A stretch of DNA of 64,000 nucleotides, taken from Eudorina sp. 2006-703-Eu-15. Taxonomy: Eukaryota > Chlorophyta > Chlorophyceae > Chlamydomonadales > Volvocaceae. Position numbers and translations under genes: made by a program. Location: NCBI GenBank assembly GCA_003117195.1, contig BDSI01000047.1, positions 1 to 64,000 on the forward strand, read 5' to 3'. The notes below the pieces were generated by a model, which saw only the letters and a list, made by a program, of their open reading frames with translations, searched no databases and was not told the DNA's origin. Shown here piece after piece: positions 22,701 through 33,960 of the stretch (position 1 is the stretch's first letter; each line of letters begins with the position of its first letter).

Positions 22701-23306
22701 CCTCAACCCCCACCCGTTGACCCCCACCCGTCACCCCCACCCCTCAACCCCCACCCGTTGACCCCCATCCGTCACCCCCACCCCTCAACCCCCAGCGAGG
22801 TGAGAAGCTTCGCCTGAGTGCCCACGAGCAAGGGCCCTGGCCGTCCAACCTCCGCACCGAGCTCGTACGGCCTGTCGTTGTGTACGGCATTGCGCCCGAC
22901 GGTACGACACAGTACCCGCCGCTGTACGTGGCCACCGGCGACGGCAAGACCCGGCCGTTGAACGACCAGGAGAAGGTACGGCGGCCGGTTGGGGGGTGTG
23001 GTGTACGACCGGGGAGGGCGGGCCGGGGTGGGCGGCACGCGGGGATTCAGGGCACAGGCGCGATGCTCTCTCCGCCCGTCTGGTCGTACCTGAGGAGGGG
23101 ATCAAAAGGGAGGGGTGGCTCCAACGCCGCTAATGTACACATACGGAGCACGGACCCACACGGAGCCGTACAACCCGTACGAATGACCCTGCGTCCCACC
23201 CCACCCCACCCCACCCGACCCCCAGGTCTTCCAGGAGCGGCGGGAGTCCCGAGCGCAGTTGCCGTACTACATGGCCCGCATCCGCCGCATGCCCGAGCTG
23301 GAGTAG
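16733..23306 (+). CDS. Unrecognised 981-residue protein, probably mitochondrial (11 exons)
   Basis: Exons 16733-17589, 18097-18169, 18548-18823, 19084-19335, 19711-19908, 20013-20400, 20960-21129, 21610-21948, 22336-22467, 22796-22975 and 23226-23306 join with GT/AG ends and matching phases to one frame. The N terminus (MASIARRLRAARCG...) is Arg/Ala/Ser-rich and without acids, like a mitochondrial presequence. A disordered Gly/Pro/Arg linker follows. The first folded part reads NPFGEVTVDMVHYQPSNEV and leads into a helix-turn-helix-like segment, WTIQALADKFRIRKQRVLA (about residues 287-305), that reminds me of Bot1p/mS45-type mitoribosomal regulators; this is a weak resemblance. Helical Ala-rich middle exons follow, and a conserved-looking end (YGIAPDGTTQYPPLYVATG ... 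YMARIRRMPELE). A mitochondrial translation role is only a guess. Introns 7 and 8 are stop-free multiples of three. The nearest TGTAA is 1.1 kb downstream at 24416. Confidence 0.8.
22163..22329. repeat. 10 bp minisatellite in intron 8 of the 981-residue protein gene
   Basis: About sixteen units alternating between TTCCCCACCC and TTCCCCACTC. It fills the 3' half of the intron up to the acceptor region, where it could serve as an extended polypyrimidine tract. The complementary strand is G-rich. Confidence 0.9.
22676..22795. repeat. C-rich repeat at the intron 9 acceptor
   Basis: Variants of CAACCCCCACCC and CGTTGACCCCCACCC lead directly into the CCCAG acceptor at 22791-22795. A second pyrimidine-rich repeat sits at an acceptor of the same gene. 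Confidence 0.75.
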
Positions 23307-24647
23307 CGCCGAGGGAGGGGCTGCTGCCCCCCTGGACCTGCCGCTTCTGACCGACCTGCTACAGCTGAGCAGCAACAGCGGTCGCAGCTGTGGAGCGAGA
23401 GCAAACGGGGGATGTAGGAAATGTGTAGACATGTAGGAGCTGAGCCCTGCTGCAGGTCCAGAGCACAGGTCCAGAGCAAGCGGGGCCCTTGTAGCTGCAC
23501 CCACGGAACCGGCCCCACCCTCAGCAGCGGGGTGCGGGTGCCCGAAGCGGAGGGAGGTGTCGGGTGGCCGTCCGGGGGGTTTGGGTTGGGGTGTGTTGGT
23601 GGCGCAGCACGGAGTTGGGATGGCTCGCACAGCCCCTGAGGGCCGCCGGCTAGGTTGCAGGGCGGAGGGTTGGGTCGGAGAGGGAGGCGGCGACAGCGGC
23701 GGTGGTGTGAGCGGAGGTGGCGGAGCGACCGCCTCCTGGCCGGCTGACCCCGGTCAGGAGCCCCCGGTGGGTGGGCAGCGGCGCCACCGCCCGACCGGCG
23801 GCTCGTGTCGCCCCGCCTGAGGGGGCCAGGGGCCAGGGGCCATGGGGAGGGGGGGTATCGCGGGTCCGCTGGGGGGGCCCTGCTGGGGGGGCCCTGCTGG
23901 GGGGGGGCGCTCTGCAGAACAGACGGGTGGTGGCTTCGGAGTTGCATATAAGGGTCCCGTACGCGGCTTCCGTGGGTCTCTTGCTTGCTTGGATGCGGAT
24001 CCCCCCCTTTCTCCTCCCCTGGAGGCCGAGTTGCCTGAGGGCCCGATGGTACTGGGGCGTGGGGAGGGGAGGGGGGGTAAAAGCTGTGTGGGGCAGGTCT
24101 GGGCGGCGCCTTGAGGAGAGGTCCGGGAGGGACCCCCCTTAGGACGTGAGGGAGGGGGTCCAGGATCGGACCCGCGGGCCTCGGAGGAGGGCCTAGCATC
24201 AACCAGTTTTCGAGCTTGTGGCCCGTCCGCCGTCTCTGGGCGATTGAGGCCGGGTGGAGGGCCTGGGTGGAGTTCCAGGACTCTTGTTGTTGTCCTCGCT
24301 GCAGCGCCCTAGCCCTGCCGTCCTCGCCCTTCCACATCCGTGATTTGTTCATCACATCATATCATATCATATCATCGCCCCCGGGGTGGGGCTGCCACGT
24401 GCTGAACGGAGGCCTTGTAACGAGCAGTCTGGAAGCGACGGCGCGGGAGGGAGGCAACGGAGCCGGGCCGACCCGCGTGGGGCCGCTCTGCCTCGTGGCG
24501 AGTTACGAAGGGGCGAAGAACCCCCCGACCCCGCTGGACGTTGGGGGGTGACAGTCCCTAGGGGGACCCGGTCTCTAGGGCTGCTGCTCCTGGTGGTGAT
24601 ACCGACGGGGTGCCCGCCCACCAATAGTCCACGTCGTGTCATCAGCC
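23307..24647. other. 3' flank, GC-rich, no gene recognised
   Basis: Contains G-rich homopolymer runs (about 23880-23920), a short ATCAT run near 24355-24375, and a TGTAA at 24416-24420 that could be the poly(A) signal of the upstream gene. No credible exon. Confidence 0.4.
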
Positions 24648-25043
24648 TCTCCCCTCTCCCCCTCTCCCCCTCTCCCCCTCTCCCCTCTCCCCTCTCCCCT
24701 CTCCCCCTCTCCCCCTCTCCCCCTCTCCCTCTCCCCTCTCCCCCTCTCCCCCTCTCCCCTCTCCCCCTCTCCCCTCTCCCCCTCTCCCCTCTCCCCCTCT
24801 CCCCCTCTCCCCCTCTCCCCTCTCCCCTCTCCCCCTCTCCCCTCTCCCTCTCCCCTCTCCCCCTCTCCCCCTCTCCCCCTCTCCCCCTCTCCCCTCTCCC
24901 CCTCTCCCCCTCTCCCCCTCTCCCCCTCTCCCCCTCTCCCCTCTCCCCCTCTCCCCCTCTCCCCCTCTCCCCCTCTCCCCCTCTCCCCCTCTCCCCCTCT
25001 CCCCCTCTCCCCCTCTCCCCTCTCCCCTCTCCCCCTCCCCCTC

Positions 25044-25076
<33 letters not shown>

Positions 25077-25118
25077 TCCCCCTCTCCCCCTCTCCCCTCT
25101 CCCCCTCTCCCCCTCCCT
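24648..25118. repeat. 470 bp polypyrimidine (CT) tract
   Basis: Iterations of CTCTCCCC and CTCCCC on the plus strand with an uninterrupted run of about 28 C residues at 25046-25073. The strand asymmetry is near complete. All open frames across it are low-complexity artefacts. Confidence 0.95.
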
Positions 25119-28100
25119 CCCTCAGCGTCCCCTGCACCCCTCAGATCGGGTGTTTGAGGTGGCGACCTCATGTCCCCAACCCAGCGGAACCACCCGATCA
25201 GCCGGCGATGCACCGGCCATCGCTCTTCATCTATGCACTTCCCGGGGACATCGCGTGGCCGAATGTGTGCGTGTTTTGGGCGAACCCCACCCGGAACCCC
25301 CTCACGGCCGCCGTGCTGTCATCAAACGGTGAACGACTTCAGGTCGCCTCATCCCTAACATTATTACGGCCCTGCCGGCGTAAGGCCCGCTCCTCTTATA
25401 GAAGCGACTCTGCAAGACCTTCCTAGTCGGGACCGTCCGGAGTTAGGAAGCAATGTTACTTGGGGGACCGTTCGGACCAGTTCGGACTTAAACCTCGCCC
25501 TCACAACACTTTACTACAATCCAGACAGACCTCGCCCTGTAAATCATGAGAAATTATAGCCTGCAGCATGATGTATGCCGCGCATATCGCCACCTCCACA
25601 GACTCGTAGATTCGATGTGGCGGGCGCGCAGCTACATGCCATCTGCGCTCGTCGCTCCTTCGCAGTCGGTCCATTCCTATCCATTTCGTAACCATCCACA
25701 AGGAATAGACCAAAGGCACGACTCTTCAACCGTAAATAATTCCTGTGCTTCGTCATCGAAAGCGGCTCGTAAAAGGACTTTTCATCCAGTCTTCCAGGTC
25801 CAGATCGCCCGCCCGGTCCTCCTTTCCCGGACTTGGCCCAGCTCCGCGAGTGCCCGACGTTGTCCTCAAGGCCGTCATCAGGGGGTGGGGGGTGATGGTG
25901 GTGGGAGCGGTGGGAGACCGCGCTCCGTGTGTGATATCGTGAAACCAGAGTCTTATGTTACAGAGTTGGCAACCCCTGTGCGTGTCCACCGGGGGGAAGT
26001 TTATTCGGTTGCTTTCAAATGCCAACCCGGAATCGGCCTAGCGCAACCACGGCCTGTTCCTTGCCGCGACCCAAGGCATTCAGCAAGTAGGGAACAGCCT
26101 GAGATATGCAGCCCGGCGCTTTTCCAACATCAAGAGAAGCAACGGGATGGTGATCATCAAAGAGGCGGTTAGAGCCGCGCCATCAATATTAAGGACGGTC
26201 GGAACGTGGAAAGAAATGAAGATGTGATACGGAACGGCGCCACGGCTGATGGAACGGCGGCGGGATATCCCGGGGACAACCGGGCCCTCCGCAAGAGCGG
26301 AGGAAGCGCACTCCGATAGACGCCCATAACTCGATCCCTCCCCTCCGGGCGCTCGCCTGCGTACTCCCGGGTAGAGGGTAGAGGGTGGAGGGTGGGAATG
26401 CGCGACCCAGATCATCACATCAGCGAATGCCAACACACCACCGAAACGAGCACAACCATCCCCGCCGTGCATCAGAGTGCGCAGGTGTGCGTGCGTGCTT
26501 GCGCGTGGGCTTTCTTCGGTGGTAACGTCAAGGGCGTGACACATGATGCAGCACGGGGCTTCGTGTGTGAAAATGTGAACATAAATTAACGTTACAGCGG
26601 ACCCCGAAAAAGGGGGTGAACGTGTGAAAATGTGAACGTGGGGTCTGCATATGTGTGTGCAGGGAAGGCGAAGAGGAGGGGGAGGAGGCCACGGCAGGTT
26701 GGTTATTCAGGAGGTGTATGCATCAGCAGTCCCAACCCCACACGACTCCATCGAGGCTTTGATTGCTAGGCAATTGATCCGATCCGTGACACAACACCAA
26801 ACAAAGTAATCCTGGTCGTGAAAAAAAGATGAGCGCCGGTGCCTGGGCTTGATTAGGCAACGACATCGAGCTGCAGGCCAGGTGCGGCGGTCGTTGCCGC
26901 GTGACCGCTCGCCACCCAAGGGTACTTGTATGCCCACTCCAAATGCATATTACGCAGACCCACTCGTGAACCGAAACTCAGACCGCGAGGGACACCGGCT
27001 CATCCACACCCATGCCATCGGCCCACGCCGCCGCCCGAGTTTCAGACTCCGAAAGGGAACTGCGCCGCCGACGGCAGCCTCCGCGCCGTCCTCCAGCGCC
27101 CGGCGGCACCCACGAGCCGCCCTCTGCCTCCTCCCCAACACGCAACTGGGCCCTCCAACAGTCGTACAGGCCAGGGACGAGCTGGACGAGCTGTGCCTAG
27201 AATCCCATCCTCGGGCATCCTCCTTTGGCAGATCACAGCAACGAAACGTATGGTATGGTATGGTATGGTATGGTATGGTATGCAATCGAGGCAGTCTTCG
27301 AGCATGGCATCATGTTCCAACTGTCCGGCCAGACAGCCAGTCAGTCAGTCGGTCAGTCGGTCGGTCGGTCGGTGCAGCAGCATCACCCACGGACACCACA
27401 CTTAGATGCCCTTGAAGCGCATCCTGCCGTACCTTTATTGCCGTACCGCATTGTGCAAGGAAAGTCGGGCGCGCTATAAAGTTGGCCGTGCTCTCAAAAC
27501 AAGCGCGCCGTGCATGCCGTCCTGCCCCTCGCGGCCAAATGGCACCATCGCCGCGCATACACTGTGGTACAATCCTTAGGGCGGGTGCCGTGCACACCAG
27601 TACGACACACCGCGCAAGGAGATCCCTGCGGCGGACCCCTGGGGGGATACAAGGCCCCCGTCAAAGCAGCTGACGCGACCACGTCAGGTCCATTCACTCC
27701 AGGGGTGGTACCACCACGAGAGGAAAGGCCTGGGAGCCTCCTCCTCCTCCCTGTCCTCTCCCGCCTCCTCCTCCCTCTCCTCCCTCCTCCTCCTCCTCCT
27801 CCTCCTCCCTCCTGGCCTCCTCCGCCGCGGCCGCCCTCTCCTCCTCCACCGCCGCCGCTGCAGCCACCCTCTCCTCCTCCTCCTCCTCCTCCGCCTCCCC
27901 ACCCCACCTCCTCCTCGTCGCAATCAGAAAAGAGGTGCCGCCCGCGAACTCAACGAGCCTTGTCCCTACCCGACACGTAAGGAATTCCAACTTCCCCGGG
28001 GCACTAAAGGAACTGATTAGGGTGTAGCGTTAACTGGACGCGACCACGCGCCACGAAGTATCCCGCACGGCCTCCGCCGCCGCCGCCCGCCATGTACAGC

Positions 28101-28812
28101 ACGGCACCTGCCATGTACTGCTGCTCTCTTTTATGTAAAGATTTTCAAGCCCCCCCACATATATCACCGCGCGCGCAGAACAAAGCTGCGAGTCAGGCCG
28201 CCCTGCCACCTAACCCAAACCTCACCAGAGGCTTTCCGTCGTACGGTACCTACGGCAGCACCTATCCCACCCAGAGGTTCAATACGGTGGGGGCCGTACA
28301 TCGGACCCCATCAGCCCACTTGGTCAATGTCACCGTTCGACAAGCGAAGCTGCTGCTGCTGCTGTATCAGCAGCCGTAGCAACCGCAGTAGCAGCCGCCG
28401 AAGGTGCAAGCGTCGCCGTTGCGGAACGGAACGTTGAACGCAGTCCGAGCCCCCTGTCTTGAGGCTGCCCGCTGACCCGGGCCGGTCCCGAGCAGCTGTC
28501 CGACTAGCACCCGGCCGACACCCAACAACCCTCCTCCGAAACCAGAAACCAGAAGTACGTGCCTCGACTCCGAAACCAGAGCCGGGCAGGTCTGCACACA
28601 CACCCGCGGCCTCCTCAGGTTGCCACATTCGCATCAGGGCCTTACGAAAATTTAAGAGCCAGCGGTATATTGATCAGATTTCAAGGAAACCGCCGTGTCA
28701 CCCTCTGAATCAGGACACGAACCGAGTGACCGGGACGCCACTTGCTATGAACACACGACCCCATTCCATCCGTACAACTGTCGTACTTCTAGCCGACCCA
28801 AGCCGGCGCCGT
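25119..28812. other. 3.7 kb without a recognisable gene; several simple repeats
   Basis: Holds a (TATGG)n run at about 27247-27282, a GTCA/GTCG tetranucleotide run at about 27336-27372, and CTC-rich tracts at 27738-27900. The short phrase GTTACAGCGGACCCC near 26592 is shared with intron 6 of the gene at 16733. The right end is the 3' flank of the 1236-residue protein gene. An acidic/Ala low-complexity frame on the minus strand at 27694-27990 is not supported. Confidence 0.4.
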
Positions 28813-31800
28813 TCAAGGGCGTGGTGGGAGGAATTCTACAGGCGCCGTCAGGGCGGCCCCATCGACCATAGTAGGATTCGGGAACGGGCCCGGCGGTGGC
28901 ACCGGCAAAATCAAGCTGCCGCCGGCGCCGCTGCCGCCGACGCCCATGACGGCACCGCCGCCGTGCTCCCCGACGGCGCCGCCGCTGACGCTGCCGCCGC
29001 CGCCGCCACCGCCGCTTGCCGCGAACAGCATCCGGCGCGAACGCGGATTCATGCCATTGATGCTGATTCGGGAAGAGGGGACATCGCCCGCCATCGTGGC
29101 CCCCGAGTTCCCCGGCCCCACCAACGGGCTGCTCCCCTCGCCCCTGGCAGTCGCACCCACACAGTCCGAATGTCGGAACGCTCGGGCGCCCGGCAATGGC
29201 CCCGAGTGGGACGACTCCAGGACGCCGTCGTACGCCGCGCTGCCGCCGCCGCCGGCGGCGGCGGCGGCGGCAGCACCCATCAGCGAGACACGGTACGGCA
29301 CCGGCGGCGGCGTCGGCATCCCGGCGACCGACGAGACCGACAGGTTGCTGCAGGCGGTCTGGGCTGAGCCCGCCGCCAGACGGGCAGGAAGGGACGACGG
29401 CGGAGGTGTGAGACTGGAGTGGCGCGCTGCGCGTGGGCTGCCGAGGGACGTCACCCCGTCGGCGGCGAGCGCCCGGTTGGCGGCAACGGAGGCGCCGTCG
29501 CCAAGTCCGGCTGGCGGCGCCGCGCCCGCGAGGGAGCGTTCCCTCGCCCGCTCCGCAACCGCGATCCGCGGACTGGCCGCGCCGCCCTGGGCAGCAGACG
29601 GCACCGACAGCACGGGCTGAAGTGGCGGCGGCGGCGCCGCCGCCGCGGCGCCGCCATCGTCCGTAGACGGCCGCGCCGCCGGCGGCGCCGGCGCGCGGCG
29701 ACCCGCGCGCGGGATGGGCAGCGCCGCCGGCGGCGCTTCGTCGGCGAACTGGACTTCCTTGCCGCGGCCGCCGCCGGCGCCGCCGGCGCCGCTGCCGCCG
29801 TGGACCAAGGCGTTCTCTTCATCGGCTGCCGCGCGCGCCGCCATCATCACCATGGTGGGCGGCTGAGTGGCAGCTCGCAGCAACATCCGTCCCGAACTCG
29901 CGGCCGGCGTGACGGCCCGCAGCGGCCGGTCGCCGCGCATGGTGGCGGCTTTTGCGAGGTGACGAGGCTGCAGGGGGACGTCCTCGCCGGCGTCGTCGAC
30001 GTTGCCGGCGGCCGACGTGCCCGCTGAGGAGCCCCGCAGGCTGTCGTCCATGCCGTCAAGTACGGCAGCCGTGGCGTCCAACATCTGCTTCCACCGCGGC
30101 GTCGACGCCGACGCCGCGACGCTGACGTTGCCGCTGCCGCCGCTGGCGGAGACGCGTGCGGCGGCAGCGGCGCCGCCGGCGGCGGGTACGGGCGAAGCGG
30201 CGCCGGAGCCGGGGGCGGCTTGCTGGCCGGCAAGCTCGCCGGCGGCGCGACTCTCCAGATCGTGTCGTACACGGGACGACAGATTGCTCTGCGATTTCCA
30301 CAGCCCCCAGTTCGTCTCCCGGGTGCGCTGCTTCCAGTAATCCCAGTTCGACGACTTCTCGCCGCTCGACGGCGCCGAAATGGCGGGCGACGATTCCCGC
30401 TGGTGGCTCATGCTGCGGTTGAGGAGCGCCGGCGGGGCGGCCCGCGCCGCCGCCTCGTCAGTGCAGCCGCCGAGTGAGCCCGACCGCGGCTTGTCGAACG
30501 CCGCCGCCGCCCTGTCGAACGACGCGTCGCTTGTCGAGCCCGCCGCGGCGGCACCCCCCACGCTGCCGAACGAACCGTTGCCGCTGCGGCGCATGCTCTG
30601 CAGCGTCCGGCGCATGCTGCCCGCGCCCGTGAAAGCCTCTTTCAGAAGCGCGGCGCGGCGCGAGAGCGCGTCATTCGTCGTCGGCGCGCCGCCGCCGCCG
30701 CCGCTGCCACTGGCGCTGTTGGTGGCGACGGTCGCGGCTGGCGTCAGGCTGGCGCCTGGAGTCGAAACCCGCCGCGCCGGCGTCGGCTTCATCGCTCCGG
30801 CCGTCGCCATCGCAATCTCGGCGGTCAGAGTGGGCGTCCCCAGGCCGCCCTGCATGCCGTACATTCCGCTCGAAGTCCGTGCGGAACGCTGGCGCATGAT
30901 CGGCGGGACCGGTGACGCGCCCCCAGCCGCCGGGTCCGCCACTTTGGGGGCCCCCGACCCCAGAATGATTTCCATGGTGGGCGATGACGGGGCTGCGGGA
31001 GCCAGCGACAGCAAGGTGACCTCCAGGGGGGGCGACGTAAGCTGGCTTTCCGGCCCACTCTCGGGCTGTACGATCCGCGGCGGAACTACGACCGGCGGCG
31101 GCGGCGGCGGCGGCGCCATCGGCGGCGCCGCCTCCAACGATACCGGCGCCGACATCGGCGTGTCGTACCGCGCCGGTACCATCGGCTGCGGTGTCACCGG
31201 CGGCGGCGCCTGCGGGACAGGTGCGCCGACGACGAGCGTCCGCTGACTCACGCTCTTGATCACGGGCGGCGCCGCCGGATAGGCAGCTGCAGGGTAGTTC
31301 GCACTTCCTCTCACAAACTCCGGCGCGCCGAAACCGGCGGCACCTCCCGCCGGATCCACGAAGGGGTCGACTGCTCCCGGGCGGGGTGCCCCGGTCCCGC
31401 TCCAACTGAACCGCGGGCTGCCGTTGACGCCGGGCGTGCGCAGCGTGGCTACGGCCGCCGGCGGCGGCGGCGGCGTCGCCGCCGCCGTTACGAGTGGCGC
31501 GCCCCCGAACGGCGGCAGCCGCAGCTGCTCCCGAGCGCTGCTGCTGCCCACCCCGTCCAGCGACGAAAGCACCTGCGGCTCCGAAGACCTGTACGGCTGC
31601 GGCGCTGCGTACTCCAGCGGGCGACCCGCGCCGGGATGTGGCGGCTGTAGCGGCTGCGGCGGCTGCGGCTGTAGCAGGTGCTGTCGCTGAGGCAGGTGTG
31701 AGGAGGGCAGCAGCGCTTGCCGGCTGAAGTTGCCTTGCGTTTGCAGTGACCTGGGCGGCGACGGTCCGTCCAGGGACTGCCGCTGCCCCGCCGGCAGCTG

Positions 31801-32523
31801 TAGCGGCACCTGCGTCATCGTCGTCGTCGTCGAAATGCCGTACTGCTGCTGGTGCTGCTGATGCTGCCAGCCGTCCGCCGCCGCCGCCGCGGAAGTCCCC
31901 AGCCGCAGCACCTCAGGGTCACGTGGACCCACGGGTCGGCCGGTCGTGGCCGGATCGGGCTGGTAGTCCAGCCGTTCCGCAGGGCGTTCCCGCAGGGTGG
32001 CTTGGCGTTGGAGCTCCTGCAGTTTGGCGGCCTGCTGCTGCCGCCGCTGCTGCTCCGCGAGCCGCGCGCGCTCCGCCTCGTCCTCCTCCGCTTCCCGAAT
32101 CTCCATACGACGTCGGCCGTCGACGGACGGTTCGTTCTGGGCGGCGGTCATGACATCGGTCGCCATCGACTCCCAGGGGGTTCCGAGCTGGCCAGCGAAA
32201 CTGCTGGCCGCCCTGCACTGATCGAGGGTGAGGATATCTGGAGCCGCGCGCGTGCTGCGCCATGCCACCAGGAAGCTGGAGGCGGCGCGGCCGGATGGGC
32301 CCTCGTCCTGGCGCTGCGATTGCGACCCTTTGAACATGGACATGAAGCGTTTGAAGCCGGATTGTTGCTGTTGCTGCTGCTGCTGCTGCTGCTGTTGCTG
32401 CTGCCGCGACGTTTCCTCCGCGGGAGCCGCATAACCGTTACCGCCCTGCGGGCGGCCGGTGCGTCGGCGAGCAGGGGAAGCGAGAAGAGCATTACAACCC
32501 CGAGGACGCCGTTGCGCATGCAT
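28813..32523 (-). CDS. Intronless 1236-residue low-complexity protein, function unknown
   Basis: A single uninterrupted frame from ATG at 32523, far too long to be chance in this composition. Starting about residue 40 a run of glutamines is followed by FKRFMSMFKG. A charged helix likely to form a coiled coil lies near residues 137-185 (EIREAEEDEAERARLAEQ). The rest is mostly Ala/Pro/Gly/Ser-rich and probably disordered, except a distinct Trp-containing segment near residues 720-760 (NWDYWKQRTRETNWGLWKS). No signal peptide or membrane segment was seen. The N terminus has a few Arg residues but also a long Gln tract, so targeting is unclear. I recognise no domain. GC-rich frames on the opposite strand are shadows. 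Whether the first ATG is used cannot be decided. Confidence 0.75.
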   Translation of the reverse strand: MHAQRRPRGCNALLASPARRRTGRPQGGNGYAAPAEETSRQQQQQQQQQQQQQQSGFKRFMSMFKGSQSQRQDEGPSGRAASSFLVAWRSTRAAPDILTLDQCRAASSFAGQLGTPWESMATDVMTAAQNEPSVDGRRRMEIREAEEDEAERARLAEQQRRQQQAAKLQELQRQATLRERPAERLDYQPDPATTGRPVGPRDPEVLRLGTSAAAAADGWQHQQHQQQYGISTTTTMTQVPLQLPAGQRQSLDGPSPPRSLQTQGNFSRQALLPSSHLPQRQHLLQPQPPQPLQPPHPGAGRPLEYAAPQPYRSSEPQVLSSLDGVGSSSAREQLRLPPFGGAPLVTAAATPPPPPAAVATLRTPGVNGSPRFSWSGTGAPRPGAVDPFVDPAGGAAGFGAPEFVRGSANYPAAAYPAAPPVIKSVSQRTLVVGAPVPQAPPPVTPQPMVPARYDTPMSAPVSLEAAPPMAPPPPPPPVVVPPRIVQPESGPESQLTSPPLEVTLLSLAPAAPSSPTMEIILGSGAPKVADPAAGGASPVPPIMRQRSARTSSGMYGMQGGLGTPTLTAEIAMATAGAMKPTPARRVSTPGASLTPAATVATNSASGSGGGGGAPTTNDALSRRAALLKEAFTGAGSMRRTLQSMRRSGNGSFGSVGGAAAAGSTSDASFDRAAAAFDKPRSGSLGGCTDEAAARAAPPALLNRSMSHQRESSPAISAPSSGEKSSNWDYWKQRTRETNWGLWKSQSNLSSRVRHDLESRAAGELAGQQAAPGSGAASPVPAAGGAAAAARVSASGGSGNVSVAASASTPRWKQMLDATAAVLDGMDDSLRGSSAGTSAAGNVDDAGEDVPLQPRHLAKAATMRGDRPLRAVTPAASSGRMLLRAATQPPTMVMMAARAAADEENALVHGGSGAGGAGGGRGKEVQFADEAPPAALPIPRAGRRAPAPPAARPSTDDGGAAAAAPPPPLQPVLSVPSAAQGGAASPRIAVAERARERSLAGAAPPAGLGDGASVAANRALAADGVTSLGSPRAARHSSLTPPPSSLPARLAAGSAQTACSNLSVSSVAGMPTPPPVPYRVSLMGAAAAAAAGGGGSAAYDGVLESSHSGPLPGARAFRHSDCVGATARGEGSSPLVGPGNSGATMAGDVPSSRISINGMNPRSRRMLFAASGGGGGGGSVSGGAVGEHGGGAVMGVGGSGAGGSLILPVPPPGPFPNPTMVDGAALTAPVEFLPPRP
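32340..32402. repeat. CAG/CAA (polyGln) coding repeat
   Basis: TTGCTG/CTG iterations on the plus strand encode about fourteen glutamines near the N terminus of the 1236-residue protein. Confidence 0.9.
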
Positions 32524-33960
32524 CAAATTATAAAGAGCTATATGTATGCATGTACATGTAATCTACGTGTATGCATGTGAATGTGTGTGCGCGGCGCGTT
32601 CGGCATCCCTGAGAAGTTGTCGCGTTGGGAAGGAAAGGCAGCGGAACAACGAGCGACTGAGAGACATCTCATCCAGCCATGTCATCAGCATTTACCGGGA
32701 ATACCATTTGAAGCGTCTTCCGTCCGCGGGGCAGCGATAACCCCAAGCCAATGGACCCTACCTAAGCCTTGCCCCTACCCTCCGTCGCCCTACCTTAGAA
32801 CCGGCTCCGAAATAGTCAGATGCATTTTTCGCGCCCGTTAGACGCCCCATCGCCGGTGGTGCTCACGGAGTGCAGGAGCAGCGCAATGAGCACGCCCGAA
32901 CGGCTTGCGAACTAACCACCCAAAATGCGAATCCAAGCGATGTTCAAGAAGCAGGAGATTACTGAAGACGTATAGAGCGCAAGATGTTCCGGAATCAGAG
33001 GGTGACAGATTTGCTGGAATGTGTCCTGCACGTTCACGGCATAACGTACGCAGAAAATCACCAATGTGTATCCTTGAGGCTTTGCCTAAGCTGATACAAT
33101 AAGCAGGAACGGTAATGAACGAATGGACAAGTGCTGTTGAGGACAGCATGTGTAGCAGTCGCGGCGTTTCAAGACTGAGAATCTAAGCCCTTGCAGTATT
33201 TGCTGGATATCTTCTGACCTGATATATCGACCTTATATATTGAGCACATGAAACACAACGGCTTCTCACAACCTCAATGGCGGGGAAACCGGTTTCGCTC
33301 AATCACATCCAATTAGTAGATATAATGATAGTACAGAAAGTATTTTGGTATGCTTCGCGTGGGTGCAGACCCGGTAGATGACACCCTAGACCCCATCCGG
33401 TCGTACTTTTGCCCACCACACGACCACAGAGTTGCTACCGGCAAATTTTCGATAGTATGGGCATGGTTTTATTGAAACGCGGCCGGAGGCCGCGCGATTT
33501 TTTAAGTTCAGTGGCCGGAAACCTTCAAATTTCATCAATTTTTGGGCACACCCCCTCAAGGACAAGGTATTGGAACTTGTTCATGAAACTCATGATTGCG
33601 CTCGATGTGTATTGTTTAGCCAAGCTCCAAAAGTTGTGGTCAATTGGATGGATTACAAGGTTTGACGAAGTCGCCACTACGCAACAGATCATCTCGAGAC
33701 GCAGCAGGAAACGTTACCAACATATCGTCTAATAGAATAATCAAAAATATAATAATATGGCACTTTTGCCTGCACCAATTCACTGCGGCGTACAATACGA
33801 CAGATCGTGCACATATTGGGAGGCCTTGAAGGGAAAAGGTCACTGCGCCCCATCCACTCGCAAGCATGACAGGAAGGAAGATGATTCCGCACACAGGTCA
33901 CGGGAATCAACTCCCATGGCCATGCTCGCCACGGTTCATCCCACCTCGACCCATCCCTCC
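32524..33960. other. Intergenic, upstream of the 1236-residue protein gene
   Basis: Contains alternating ATGCATGTACATG-type purine-pyrimidine sequence around 32545-32590, close to the start codon, and nothing else recognised. Confidence 0.45.

Noticed and set aside
21004..22761. A single 585-codon plus-strand open frame as an independent gene
   Set aside because: It covers exons 7-9 of the larger gene plus two stop-free introns; exon boundaries with good GT/AG sites and matching phases explain it better.
24386..25426. Pro/Ser/Leu-rich and Glu/Gly/Arg-rich frames over the CT tract
   Set aside because: Pure translation of a simple repeat, open in several frames on both strands.
28946..32580. 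Long Ala/Arg/Gly-rich plus-strand open frames
   Set aside because: They are antisense shadows of the single 1236-codon minus-strand frame in GC-rich DNA.
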